The position numbers and the translations under genes are program-made. Source: Candidatus Rokuibacteriota bacterium (lineage in GTDB: Bacteria > Methylomirabilota > Methylomirabilia > Rokubacteriales > CSP1-6). Taken from it: 51,915 bases of DNA. The stretch is from positions 1-51,915 of the forward strand of contig QHSI01000125.1 of assembly GCA_003221515.1 (NCBI GenBank), in the 5' to 3' direction. Every line of letters starts with the position of its first letter. Positions within the stretch are counted from its first letter, which is position 1. Below are positions 16,353 to 24,104 of this stretch, in pieces. The notes under the pieces are model-generated. The model had not been told where the DNA came from. It was given only the letters and a program-made list of their open reading frames with translations, and searched no databases.

Positions 16353-17225
16353 CTATCGCGCGATCGGCAGGTCGTCGCGGTTGCCCCACTCGCTCCACGA
16401 GCGGTCGTAGCCGACCAGCCGCGGGTAGCCGAGCAGGCGCAGCACGAAATAAGAATGCGCGGCGCGATGATGGGTCTGGCAGTACGTGACCACCGTCTTG
16501 TCCGGCGTCACCGCCTGCGCCGCGTACATGGCGGAGAGCTCCTCGCGCGACTTGAAGGTGCCGTCGGGCCGGAGGTTCTGCTGCCACTCGACGTTGACCG
16601 ATCCCGGAACGTGGCCGCCGCGCCGCGCCCGTACGTCCTGGCCGGCGTACTCGGCGGCGGTCCTCGCGTCCAGTAACGCGACCGTCGCATCCGTCAAGTG
16701 CTCGCGCACCCACTCGGCGCTCGCCACTCGATCGGCCAGGAGCACCGGCCGATAGGCCGTGCGCGCGACGCGCGCGGTCTCGATGGTGAGCGGTAGCTTC
16801 CCTCGCCGCCATGCCGCGATGCCACCATCGAGAATCGAGACGGCGCGGTGGCCGAAGACGTCCAGCGTGAAGAAGAACCGCGCGGCGTCGAGGCCGCCGC
16901 TGTCGTCGTAGATCACGACGTGCGTGTCCGGGCCGATCCCGAGGTCGCCGACGAGGCGCGCGAGCTCGTCCGCGGTCGGCAACCGGTAGCCGCCCGCCGC
17001 CACCTTGACGCGCGCGGCCTCGAGGCTCAGGTGGACGGCGCCGGGAACGTGACCTCGCCGGTAGTCCTTCGCGTCCGTCATGTCGACGACCCGGAGGTCG
17101 GCGTCGTTCAGGTGAGCGTGCAGCCATCCCGCGTCGACGAGGAGCCCGCCGCCCTGCGCGGCCGCCGGGCCGGCGAGCCCGAGCCAGAGCACGGTCGCCA
17201 GCGCGGCGATGCGCACCCTCGTCAC
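16353..17225 (-). CDS. Exported two-domain rhodanese (thiosulfate sulfurtransferase-like)
   Basis: The product is 290 residues with a signal peptide ending near PAAAQ (residue 24). Two rhodanese domains follow: an inactive N-terminal one (VVDMTDAKDYRRGHVPGAVH) and a C-terminal one with LLDARTAAEYAG and the active-site loop YCQTHHRAAH, catalytic cysteine near residue 249. The loop CQTHHR differs from thiosulfate-type CRxGxR, so the sulfur donor is uncertain. It is probably periplasmic. Confidence 0.88.
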   Translation of the reverse strand: MTRVRIAALATVLWLGLAGPAAAQGGGLLVDAGWLHAHLNDADLRVVDMTDAKDYRRGHVPGAVHLSLEAARVKVAAGGYRLPTADELARLVGDLGIGPDTHVVIYDDSGGLDAARFFFTLDVFGHRAVSILDGGIAAWRRGKLPLTIETARVARTAYRPVLLADRVASAEWVREHLTDATVALLDARTAAEYAGQDVRARRGGHVPGSVNVEWQQNLRPDGTFKSREELSAMYAAQAVTPDKTVVTYCQTHHRAAHSYFVLRLLGYPRLVGYDRSWSEWGNRDDLPIAR

Positions 17226-17248
17226 GATCGGCCAGCGTTCCCGAGGGC

Positions 17249-18247
17249 TCAGCGCATCTCCGCCAGCGTGACCTTGAGCGTCATCGACGCCTTCTGGCGG
17301 CGAACCGCCACGTCGACGGTCTCGCCGATCTTGTGCCGCGCGATCGCTACGCGCAGCTCGCTCAGATTCTTCACCGCCTGCCCGGCGATCGCCACGATGA
17401 TGTCGCCCGGCTTCATGCCTGCTTTGGCGGCAGGTCCCTTGGGATCGAGGCGCGCGACGAGCACGCCGCGCTCGACGGGAAGCTCGTAGGCGGTGGCGAG
17501 CTGCGGCGTGACGCTGACCGGCACGATGCCGACCAGGGGACGGACGACGCGGCCGTGGGCGAGCAGCTCCTGGACGATGGGCTTGGCGCTGTCGATCGAG
17601 ATGGCGAAGCCGATCCCCTGCGCCTCCTCGATGATGGCGGTGTTGATCCCGATCACCGCGCCGCTCATCCTGACCAGTGGGCCGCCGGAGTTCCCGGGAT
17701 TGATCGCCGCGTCCGTCTGGATCAGGTCGTGGAGGGCGGCGCCGCCCGGATCCTCGATCGACCGCCCGACCGCGCTCACCACGCCGACCGTGACGGTCGG
17801 CCCGCCCTCGAGCCCAAGCGGGTGGCCGATCGCGATGACGGTCTCACCGACCTCGAGCTTGCCGGAGTCGCCGAGAGTCGCGACCGGGAAGTTGCTCCCC
17901 TCGATCTTGACGACCGCGAGATCGGTGACCGGGTCGGCGCCGACGAGCTTGCCCGGGAACGTCCGGCCGTCGGGCAGGGTGACGCGCATCTGCTGCGCGC
18001 CCTCGACCACGTGGGCGTTGGTCAGCACGTAGCCTCGCGCGTCGAAGATGACGCCGGAGCCGATGCCCTGCGCGGGCACCGGCTTGAGGAACGCGTCGTA
18101 GCTCACCTGCCGCGTCGCGATGTTCACCACCGCCGGGCGCGCCTTGGCGACGACCGCGGGGATTCCGGGAGGCGGCGCGGTCTGGGCGTGCGCGGTGAGC
18201 GTCAGGAGCAGCGTCGCGATCAGCGCCGGAACGAGTCGCGCGGTCAT
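17249..18247 (-). CDS. HtrA/DegP-like serine protease with one PDZ domain
   Basis: The product is 332 residues. After a signal peptide (cleavage near AHAQT, residue 22) comes a trypsin-like domain with histidine in LTNAHVV, aspartate in DPVTDLAVVKI and serine in NPGNSGGPLV. One PDZ domain follows, including GPAAKAGMKPGDIIVAIAG. A single PDZ makes it DegS-like in layout, but there is no membrane anchor beyond the signal peptide. It would degrade or sense misfolded envelope proteins. The rhodanese gene follows 23 bases downstream. Confidence 0.92.
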   Translation of the reverse strand: MTARLVPALIATLLLTLTAHAQTAPPPGIPAVVAKARPAVVNIATRQVSYDAFLKPVPAQGIGSGVIFDARGYVLTNAHVVEGAQQMRVTLPDGRTFPGKLVGADPVTDLAVVKIEGSNFPVATLGDSGKLEVGETVIAIGHPLGLEGGPTVTVGVVSAVGRSIEDPGGAALHDLIQTDAAINPGNSGGPLVRMSGAVIGINTAIIEEAQGIGFAISIDSAKPIVQELLAHGRVVRPLVGIVPVSVTPQLATAYELPVERGVLVARLDPKGPAAKAGMKPGDIIVAIAGQAVKNLSELRVAIARHKIGETVDVAVRRQKASMTLKVTLAEMR

Positions 18248-18269
18248 GGAGCCTCCCCCGAGAAGAATA

Positions 18270-18359
18270 TCAATAGAGGTGGCAGGCCACCATGTGATCG
18301 GGCGCCGCCGCCTTCAGAAGACCGCTCAGCGCCAGGCCCAGCAGGCGCCGGATGCGCAT
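18270..18359 (-). CDS. Possible 29-residue peptide upstream of the HtrA gene
   Basis: A 29-codon frame starts at an ATG with AAGGAG 7 bases upstream and encodes a basic, hydrophobic start (MRIRRLLGLALSGLLK) and the end PDHMVACHLY. The ending resembles the C-terminal VACHLY of oligopeptide ABC ATPases, so it may be either a real leader or small peptide, or a gene remnant. It lies 22 bases before the protease start in the same direction. Confidence 0.3.
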   Translation of the reverse strand: MRIRRLLGLALSGLLKAAAPDHMVACHLY

Positions 18360-18496
18360 GCGTGTTCTCCTTGGAGGGATGGATGGGCCCGAGACGACTG
18401 TCGAGCCGGTGCCGCATTCTTCACAACGCGACGCACCGGTGTCAAGCGGCTCTCCGGCGCGAGCGCGCGGACACGGCCCGCCTCACGTGGCGTTCC

Positions 18497-18525
18497 TTGC
18501 GACCTCCAATCCGCCGTGCTACGCT
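18497..18525 (+). promoter_or_regulatory. Sigma70-type promoter for the SMP-30 gene and ABC operon 2
   Basis: TTGCGA (18497-18502), a 17-base spacer and TACGCT (18520-18525) precede the GTG start at 18588. The 340-base gap around it otherwise holds only the possible 29-residue ORF. Confidence 0.45.
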
Positions 18526-18587
18526 CCGGCCCTCCAGACAGAAATTCCGCGACGACGAGGTCGACGAATGCCATTCGTGAGCACGCA

Positions 18588-19475
18588 GTGAACCTGGAGG
18601 TCCGCGACCCGCGGCTTGCCGCCGTCGTCGGTGCCGACGTGACGTTCGAGCGCATCGCCGGCGGATGTCTCTTCACCGAGGGGCCGCTCTGGCATCCGCG
18701 CGATCGCTATCTGCTCTGGAGCGACATGCCCGGTGATCACCTACGCCGGTGGTCGGCCGCGGACGGCGTCACCACGTTTCGCAAGCCGTGTGGCAAGTCG
18801 AACGGGCTCACCTGGGATCGCCAGGGCCGTCTACTCGCGTGCGAGCACGCCACGAGCCAGGTGTCGCTCACCCTTCCCGATGGCATGGTGACCCCGCTGG
18901 CGACTCACTTCCAGGGCAAGCAGCTGAATAGCCCCAACGACATCGTGTGCGCCGCCGGCGGCGCCATCTACTTCACGGACCCGCCCTACGGACGCGCCGA
19001 GTTCTACGGTGTGCCGCGCGCCCGGGAGTTGCCGTTCCAGGGCGTGTTCCGCGTGGGCGCCGACCCCAAGACGCCGACCTTGCTCGTGGACGACTTCGAC
19101 CGACCGAACGGGCTCTGCTTCTCGCTCGACGGCCGGCGCCTGTTCGTCAACGACACGGCGCGGCAGCACATCCGCGTCTTCGACGTGAAGGCCGACGGGA
19201 CGCTCACCGGCGGCCGCGTGTGGGCGGAGACGAAGGGTGAGGGCCGCGGCGCGCCTGACGGGATGAAGCTCGACTCGCAGAGCAACGTCTACTGCTGCGG
19301 GCCCAGCGGGATCCACGTCTTCACACCGGACGCCGTCGACCTCGGCGTCATCCGCGTGCCCGAGCACACCGCCAACATGGCGTTCGGCGACGACGATCTT
19401 CGCTCCCTCTACATCACGGCCTCCACCTCGGTGTACCGGATTCGCGTGCGCGTTCCGGGGCTGCCGGCGCTCTGA
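18588..19475 (+). CDS. SMP-30/gluconolactonase/LRE-family protein
   Basis: The product is 295 residues and forms a six-bladed propeller. Family residues include the metal-binding glutamate in CLFTEGPLWHPRDRYLLWSD, the asparagine in SNGLTWDRQGRLLACEHAT, LNSPNDIVCAAGGAIYFTDP with PPYG, and the aspartate in RGAPDGMKLDSQSNVY. These enzymes hydrolyse sugar lactones or related esters. The GTG start lies within the 3' end of a tiny unrelated frame. It is followed by ABC operon 2 after 44 bases, so the transported solute may be related to its substrate. Confidence 0.9.
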   Translation: MNLEVRDPRLAAVVGADVTFERIAGGCLFTEGPLWHPRDRYLLWSDMPGDHLRRWSAADGVTTFRKPCGKSNGLTWDRQGRLLACEHATSQVSLTLPDGMVTPLATHFQGKQLNSPNDIVCAAGGAIYFTDPPYGRAEFYGVPRARELPFQGVFRVGADPKTPTLLVDDFDRPNGLCFSLDGRRLFVNDTARQHIRVFDVKADGTLTGGRVWAETKGEGRGAPDGMKLDSQSNVYCCGPSGIHVFTPDAVDLGVIRVPEHTANMAFGDDDLRSLYITASTSVYRIRVRVPGLPAL

Positions 19476-19519
19476 GCGACGCGATCGCCCGGGCGAGACT
19501 CTCCCAAGGAGACAGACTC

Positions 19520-20704
19520 ATGCTGCACGTGTTCACGCTGCTCCTCGCCGCGCTGCTGACGTGCCCGCTGATCGCGGAGGCTCAAAAGCCCATCAAGGTC
19601 GGCATGCCCATGCCGCTCTCGGGGCCGCCGGCGTTGTTCGGCGATCCGGCCACCAAGGGCGCCCAGATGTTCGTGGACGAGATCAACGCCAAGGGCGGCG
19701 TGCTCGGCCGCAAGCTCGAGCTCCTGACGCGCGACTCCAAGGCCGACGCGAACGAGGCCGTGCGCGTCGCCCGCGAGCTGATCCTGAAGGAGAACGTCGA
19801 CTTCCTGGTCGGCACGTTGACCTCGGCCGAGGGGCCGGCCGTCTCGGTCGTGGCCAAGGAGAACAAGATCGTCTTCATCGCCCCGATCCCCAAGACCGAC
19901 CAGCTCACGGCGGCCGACAAGCTGCACCCCTACGTGTTCCGGGTCGCGGCGACCACGACGATGGAAGGACGAAGCGCGGCCGAGATCGTGGCCAAGTGGC
20001 CGGTGACGAACGTGGCCACGATGAGCTTCGACTACGCCTACGGCCAGGACGTGACGCGGGCGTTCGTGGACCACCTCAAGAAGATCAAGCCGAGCGTGCA
20101 GATCGTCGACCAGCAGTGGCCCAAGCTCGGCGAACAGGACTACAACCCGTTCATCAACGCGCAGATGGCCAAGAAGCCGGAGGCGATCTTCTCGTCGATC
20201 TGGGGCGGCTTCTTCGTGACCTACTCGAAGCAAGCCAAGGCGCTCGGCATGTTCGACACGATCAAGTACAACTTCATCGGCGTCGGCGAAGCCGCCACGC
20301 CGGAGACGACCAAGTCGATGGGCGCCGACTACCCGGTGGGGATCTGGGGCAACTCCTACGACGCGTTCTACTGGGGCGAGACGCCGGCACATCGCGACTA
20401 CACGACGCGCCTGTCGAAATATCTCAAGGACGAGTACCCATCGTCGTGGGCCATCCAGGGCTACATCGGCATGCAGTTCCTGGCCGAGGCGATCAAGAAG
20501 GCCGGCAGCGCCGACTCCGACAAGGTCGCCAAGGCGCTGCTCGGGCTGACGGTCGAGACGCCGGTCGGCCCGCTGACGATCCGCGAGAAGGACCACCAGG
20601 CCAACCGCGGCCAGCTCTACGGCAAGACGGTGAAGGACGCGAAGTACCCGTTCGCGATCATGAAGCCGGTGACGTACGTCGACCCGTCGAGGTTCATGGA
20701 CTGA
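19520..20704 (+). CDS. Liv-type ABC transporter substrate-binding protein (operon 2)
   Basis: The product is 394 residues with a signal peptide ending near IAEAQ (residue 22). Family motifs are VGMPMPLSGPPALFGDPATK, FVDEINAKGGVLGRKLELLT, ELILKENVDFLVGTLTSAEG and VFRVAATTTMEGR. It is clearly distinct from the binding protein of operon 1. A GGAG ribosome site (AAGGAGACAGACTC) precedes the ATG. The ligand is unknown. Confidence 0.92.
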   Translation: MLHVFTLLLAALLTCPLIAEAQKPIKVGMPMPLSGPPALFGDPATKGAQMFVDEINAKGGVLGRKLELLTRDSKADANEAVRVARELILKENVDFLVGTLTSAEGPAVSVVAKENKIVFIAPIPKTDQLTAADKLHPYVFRVAATTTMEGRSAAEIVAKWPVTNVATMSFDYAYGQDVTRAFVDHLKKIKPSVQIVDQQWPKLGEQDYNPFINAQMAKKPEAIFSSIWGGFFVTYSKQAKALGMFDTIKYNFIGVGEAATPETTKSMGADYPVGIWGNSYDAFYWGETPAHRDYTTRLSKYLKDEYPSSWAIQGYIGMQFLAEAIKKAGSADSDKVAKALLGLTVETPVGPLTIREKDHQANRGQLYGKTVKDAKYPFAIMKPVTYVDPSRFMD

Positions 20705-21589
20705 GTGCCTGACCCGTCCTTTGTCTTCGCGCAGAGCCTGAGCGGCCTCACGGCCGCGATGTTCCTGTTTCTCATCGCCTCGGGCCTGTCGCTGATCTTC
20801 GGCGTGCTGCGGGTGCTGAACTTCGCCCACGGCACGTTTTACATGCTGGGCGCCTACGTGGCGTACCAGGCGATGCTGTGGCTCGGCCCGGGCCCGGGGA
20901 TGTTCTGGATCGCGGCGCTCGGCGCGGCGCTGACGATCGCGCTGCTGGGCGGCCTGGTCGAGCGCCTGCTGTTCCGTCATCTCTACGGCAAGGAGGAGCT
21001 CTACCAACTCCTCTTCACGTACGCGCTCGGCCTGATCCTCAGCGACGTCGCCAAGATCTTCTGGGGCACACAGCAGAAGTCGGTGAGCCGGCCGCCCGGG
21101 CTCACCGGGTCTTTCTCGTTCCTCGGCGCCACGATCCCGCAGTACAACCTGTTCGTCATCCTGCTGGGCCCGGCGATCGCGCTGGCCTTCTGGTTCGTGC
21201 TGCAGCGCACGCGCGTCGGCCGCTTCATCCGCGCGGCCGCCCTCGACCGCGAGACGCTGGGCGCGCTCGGCACCAACGTCGACGCGCTCTACACCGGGGT
21301 CTTCATGCTGGCCTCGTTCCTGGGCGGCCTGGGCGGCGCGCTCGTGAGCCCCATGCGGGCCACGGTGCCGGGCATGGATACCGAGGTCATCGTCGAGGCG
21401 TTCGTGGTCGTGGTAATCGGCGGTCTCGGATCACTCTGGGGCACCTTTCTCGGCGCGCTCATCTATGGCCAGGTGCTCTCGTTCGGCATTCTGTTCTTTC
21501 CGCGCTTCTCGATCTTCGCGGTATTCGCCCTGATGGCGGCGGTGCTCATCATCCGCCCGTGGGGCCTGCTGGGCCGCCCGCTGCGATGA
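20705..21589 (+). CDS. Liv-type ABC permease, LivH family (operon 2)
   Basis: The product is 294 residues and a multi-helix permease with the LivH signature SGLSLIFGVLRVLNFAHGTF, YMLGAYVAYQ, and the coupling segment AAALDRETLGALGTNVDALY. It starts with a GTG immediately after the TGA of the binding-protein gene and ends in a 4-base ATGA overlap with the next permease. Confidence 0.92.
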   Translation: MPDPSFVFAQSLSGLTAAMFLFLIASGLSLIFGVLRVLNFAHGTFYMLGAYVAYQAMLWLGPGPGMFWIAALGAALTIALLGGLVERLLFRHLYGKEELYQLLFTYALGLILSDVAKIFWGTQQKSVSRPPGLTGSFSFLGATIPQYNLFVILLGPAIALAFWFVLQRTRVGRFIRAAALDRETLGALGTNVDALYTGVFMLASFLGGLGGALVSPMRATVPGMDTEVIVEAFVVVVIGGLGSLWGTFLGALIYGQVLSFGILFFPRFSIFAVFALMAAVLIIRPWGLLGRPLR

Positions 21590-22563
21590 TCCGGCGCGTG
21601 CCCTGGGGCTTTCTCGTGTTCGTGGCCGCGCTCGGCGTGCCCGCGCTCGGCTCGCGCTTTTACACGTTCCTCGCCAACGACGTGGTCATCTGGACGTTGT
21701 TCGCCACGAGCTTGAACCTGCTCGTCGGGTACACGGGCCTCGTCTCCTTCGGCCACGCCGCCTACCTCGGCGTCGGCGCCTACGCCACCGGCATCCTCAT
21801 GAAGAAGCTGGGCGTGCCGTTCCTCTTCGCCTGGCCGGCCGCCGGCGTGTTCGCCGGCGCCTGTGCGCTCGTGTTCGGATTCTTCTGCGTGCGGCTCACG
21901 CGGATCTACTTCGCGATGCTGACGCTGGCCTTCGCGCAGATCGTGTGGGCCATCTGCTTCAAGTGGAACGAGCTGACCGGCGGCGAGCAGGGTATGCCCG
22001 AGATCCCCTATCCGGACTTCGGCTGGATCGAGCGCCTGGGCGCGCGCCTGTCGTTCTTCGAGTGGCGCACCGCCGAGTACTATTACTTCCTCACGGTGGT
22101 GCTGGTGGCCTTCTGTCTCTGGGCCCTGCGCCGCATCGTGCACTCGCCGTTCGGTCGCATGCTGACCACGATCCGCGAGAACGCCGAGCGCGCCGAGTTC
22201 ATCGGCGTGAACGTGCGGCGCTACGAGCTCGTCGCCTTCGTCCTGGCCGGCGCCTTCGCCGGCCTCGCCGGCGGGCTCTTCGGCATCTTCAACCGCGGGG
22301 TGTTCCCGGACTTCGCGTACTGGACGAAGTCGTCCGAGGTGCTGATCATGACGCTCCTCGGCGGCATGAATACGTTCTATGGTCCGGGCATCGGCGCGCT
22401 CGTGCTGATTTTATTGAACCAGCAGATCGTCTCGTACACCGAGTACTGGCCGCTGGTGCTGGGCACCGTGCTGGTGGTGCTCCTGTTCGGGTTTCCCGGC
22501 GGGATCGCCGGCGCCGCCGGCGCGCTCTCGGGCCGCCTGCTCCGGAGGACGCGCGGTGCTTGA
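21586..22563 (+). CDS. Liv-type ABC permease, LivM family (operon 2)
   Basis: The product is 325 residues. LivM signatures are TSLNLLVGYTGLVSFGHAAY, LGVGAYATGILMKK and the coupling loop LTTIRENAERAEFIGVNVRR. The ATG overlaps the previous stop by 4 bases, and its own 3' end overlaps livG by 8 bases. Confidence 0.92.
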   Translation: MIRRVPWGFLVFVAALGVPALGSRFYTFLANDVVIWTLFATSLNLLVGYTGLVSFGHAAYLGVGAYATGILMKKLGVPFLFAWPAAGVFAGACALVFGFFCVRLTRIYFAMLTLAFAQIVWAICFKWNELTGGEQGMPEIPYPDFGWIERLGARLSFFEWRTAEYYYFLTVVLVAFCLWALRRIVHSPFGRMLTTIRENAERAEFIGVNVRRYELVAFVLAGAFAGLAGGLFGIFNRGVFPDFAYWTKSSEVLIMTLLGGMNTFYGPGIGALVLILLNQQIVSYTEYWPLVLGTVLVVLLFGFPGGIAGAAGALSGRLLRRTRGA

Positions 22564-23293
22564 GGTCCGCGATCTCGTGAAGATCTTCGACGGGTTCGTG
22601 GCGGTCGGCGGCGTCAGCTTCGACGCGCCCCGCGGCAGCATCGGCGCGATCATCGGCCCCAACGGCGCCGGCAAGACGACGGTCTTCAACCTGATCACGG
22701 GTCATCTCCGTCCCGACCGCGGCCGCGTGACGCTCAAGGGCCGTGACGTCACGGGCGTGGCGCCGCACGATCTCTGCCGTCTCGGCGTCGGGCGCTCGTT
22801 CCAGCGGACCAATATCTTCCCGCGCCTCACCGTGTTCGAGAACGTCCAGGCCGCGTTCGTCTCGCACCGCGGGCGCGGCTGGAACCTCCTGACCCCGGTC
22901 GAGCGGCTCTATCACGACGAGACGCGGGGCCTGCTCGAGTCGATCGGGCTCGCGGATCGGGCCGGCGAGGTCGCGGGCTTCCTCTCGCACGGCGGCCAGA
23001 AGCAGCTCGAGCTGGGGCTGGCCCTGGCCCTCGAGCCGGAGATCCTGCTGCTCGACGAGCCCACCGCCGGGATGTCGGCGTCGGAAACACGTGAGGCGAT
23101 CCGCCTGATCGAGCGAATCACGCGCGAGCGCGGGCTCACGCTCTTGTTCACCGAGCACGATATGGAGGTCGTCTTCTCGATCGCCCAGCGTATCACGGTG
23201 CTCCACCAAGGCCGGGTGATCGCCGACGGTCCACCGGACGACGTGCGGCGCGATGAGTCGGTCCGACGCGTGTATCTCGGCGAGCACCGTTGA
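22556..23293 (+). CDS. Liv-type ABC ATPase, LivG family (operon 2)
   Basis: The product is 245 residues. Walker A is GPNGAGKTT, the Q-loop region is RSFQRTNIFPRLTVFENV, the signature is LSHGGQKQLELG, Walker B is ILLLDEPTAGM and the switch histidine is in FTEHDMEVVF. LSHGGQ instead of the more common LSHGEQ or LSGGQ is a minor variation. The GTG start lies within the end of livM. Confidence 0.93.
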   Translation: MLEVRDLVKIFDGFVAVGGVSFDAPRGSIGAIIGPNGAGKTTVFNLITGHLRPDRGRVTLKGRDVTGVAPHDLCRLGVGRSFQRTNIFPRLTVFENVQAAFVSHRGRGWNLLTPVERLYHDETRGLLESIGLADRAGEVAGFLSHGGQKQLELGLALALEPEILLLDEPTAGMSASETREAIRLIERITRERGLTLLFTEHDMEVVFSIAQRITVLHQGRVIADGPPDDVRRDESVRRVYLGEHR

Positions 23294-24009
23294 TGGGCGC
23301 GCCCAGCGAGCCGGTGTTGACGGTCGAGGAGCTCCGCACCGCCTACGGCCTCTCCCGCGTGCTGTTCGGCGTCTCGCTCCGGATCGGCGCCGGCGAGTGC
23401 GTGTGCCTGCTCGGCCGCAACGGCGTGGGCAAGACCACGACGATGCGCTCGATCATGGGCCTCACCCCGGCCGCGAGCGGCCGGATCATGTGGAAGGGGC
23501 GGAACATCACGCGCGAGGCGCCCTTCCGGGTCGCCGCGCTCGGCATCGGCTTCGTCCCCGAGGACCGCCGGATCTTCGCCGATCTCACGGTGTGGGAGAA
23601 CCTCGACGTCGCGACCCGGCGCGCGCGGGCGGACGGCTTCACCGTCGAGCGCGTCTTCGAGCTGTTCCCCAAGCTCCACGAGCTCCGCGATCGGCAGGGC
23701 GGCTTCCTCTCGGGCGGCGAGCAGCAGATGCTGACGATCGCGCGCACGCTCATGGGCAATCCCGAGCTGCTGCTCCTCGACGAGCCCTCCGAGGGGCTGG
23801 CGCCGCTCGTCGTCGAGCACCTCCGGCAGCAGATCGCCAGGCTCAAGGCCGGCGGGCAGACGATCTTGTTGGCCGAGCAGAACGTGGAGTTCTCGCTGAG
23901 CCTCGCCGACCGCGTGTACGTGCTCGAGAAGGGTCACATCCGCTACGAGGGCACGGCGCGCGAGTTCCGCGAGGACGAGACGATCCGCCAGCGCTACCTG
24001 GCACTCTGA
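23293..24009 (+). CDS. Liv-type ABC ATPase, LivF family (operon 2)
   Basis: The product is 238 residues. Walker A is GRNGVGKTT, GFVPEDRRIFADLTVWENLD is the LivF hallmark, the signature is LSGGEQQMLTIART, Walker B is LLLLDEPSEGLAP and the switch position is glutamine (LLAEQN). The ATG shares its A with the livG TGA; a TTG one codon upstream is an alternative start. This gene closes operon 2. Confidence 0.93.
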   Translation: MGAPSEPVLTVEELRTAYGLSRVLFGVSLRIGAGECVCLLGRNGVGKTTTMRSIMGLTPAASGRIMWKGRNITREAPFRVAALGIGFVPEDRRIFADLTVWENLDVATRRARADGFTVERVFELFPKLHELRDRQGGFLSGGEQQMLTIARTLMGNPELLLLDEPSEGLAPLVVEHLRQQIARLKAGGQTILLAEQNVEFSLSLADRVYVLEKGHIRYEGTAREFREDETIRQRYLAL

Positions 24010-24104
24010 GGGATCTCGCAGCGCCCGTCAGCGAAGACCGAGGACGACGGTGTCACAGAAAGGGTCGAGCAGATCCGACGGGCCGATGCGATAGGATGCT
24101 TTGA

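Noticed and set aside
19409-21007. A 532-codon minus-strand frame
   Set aside because: It is a mirror of the binding-protein and permease genes of operon 2, with no recognisable domain.
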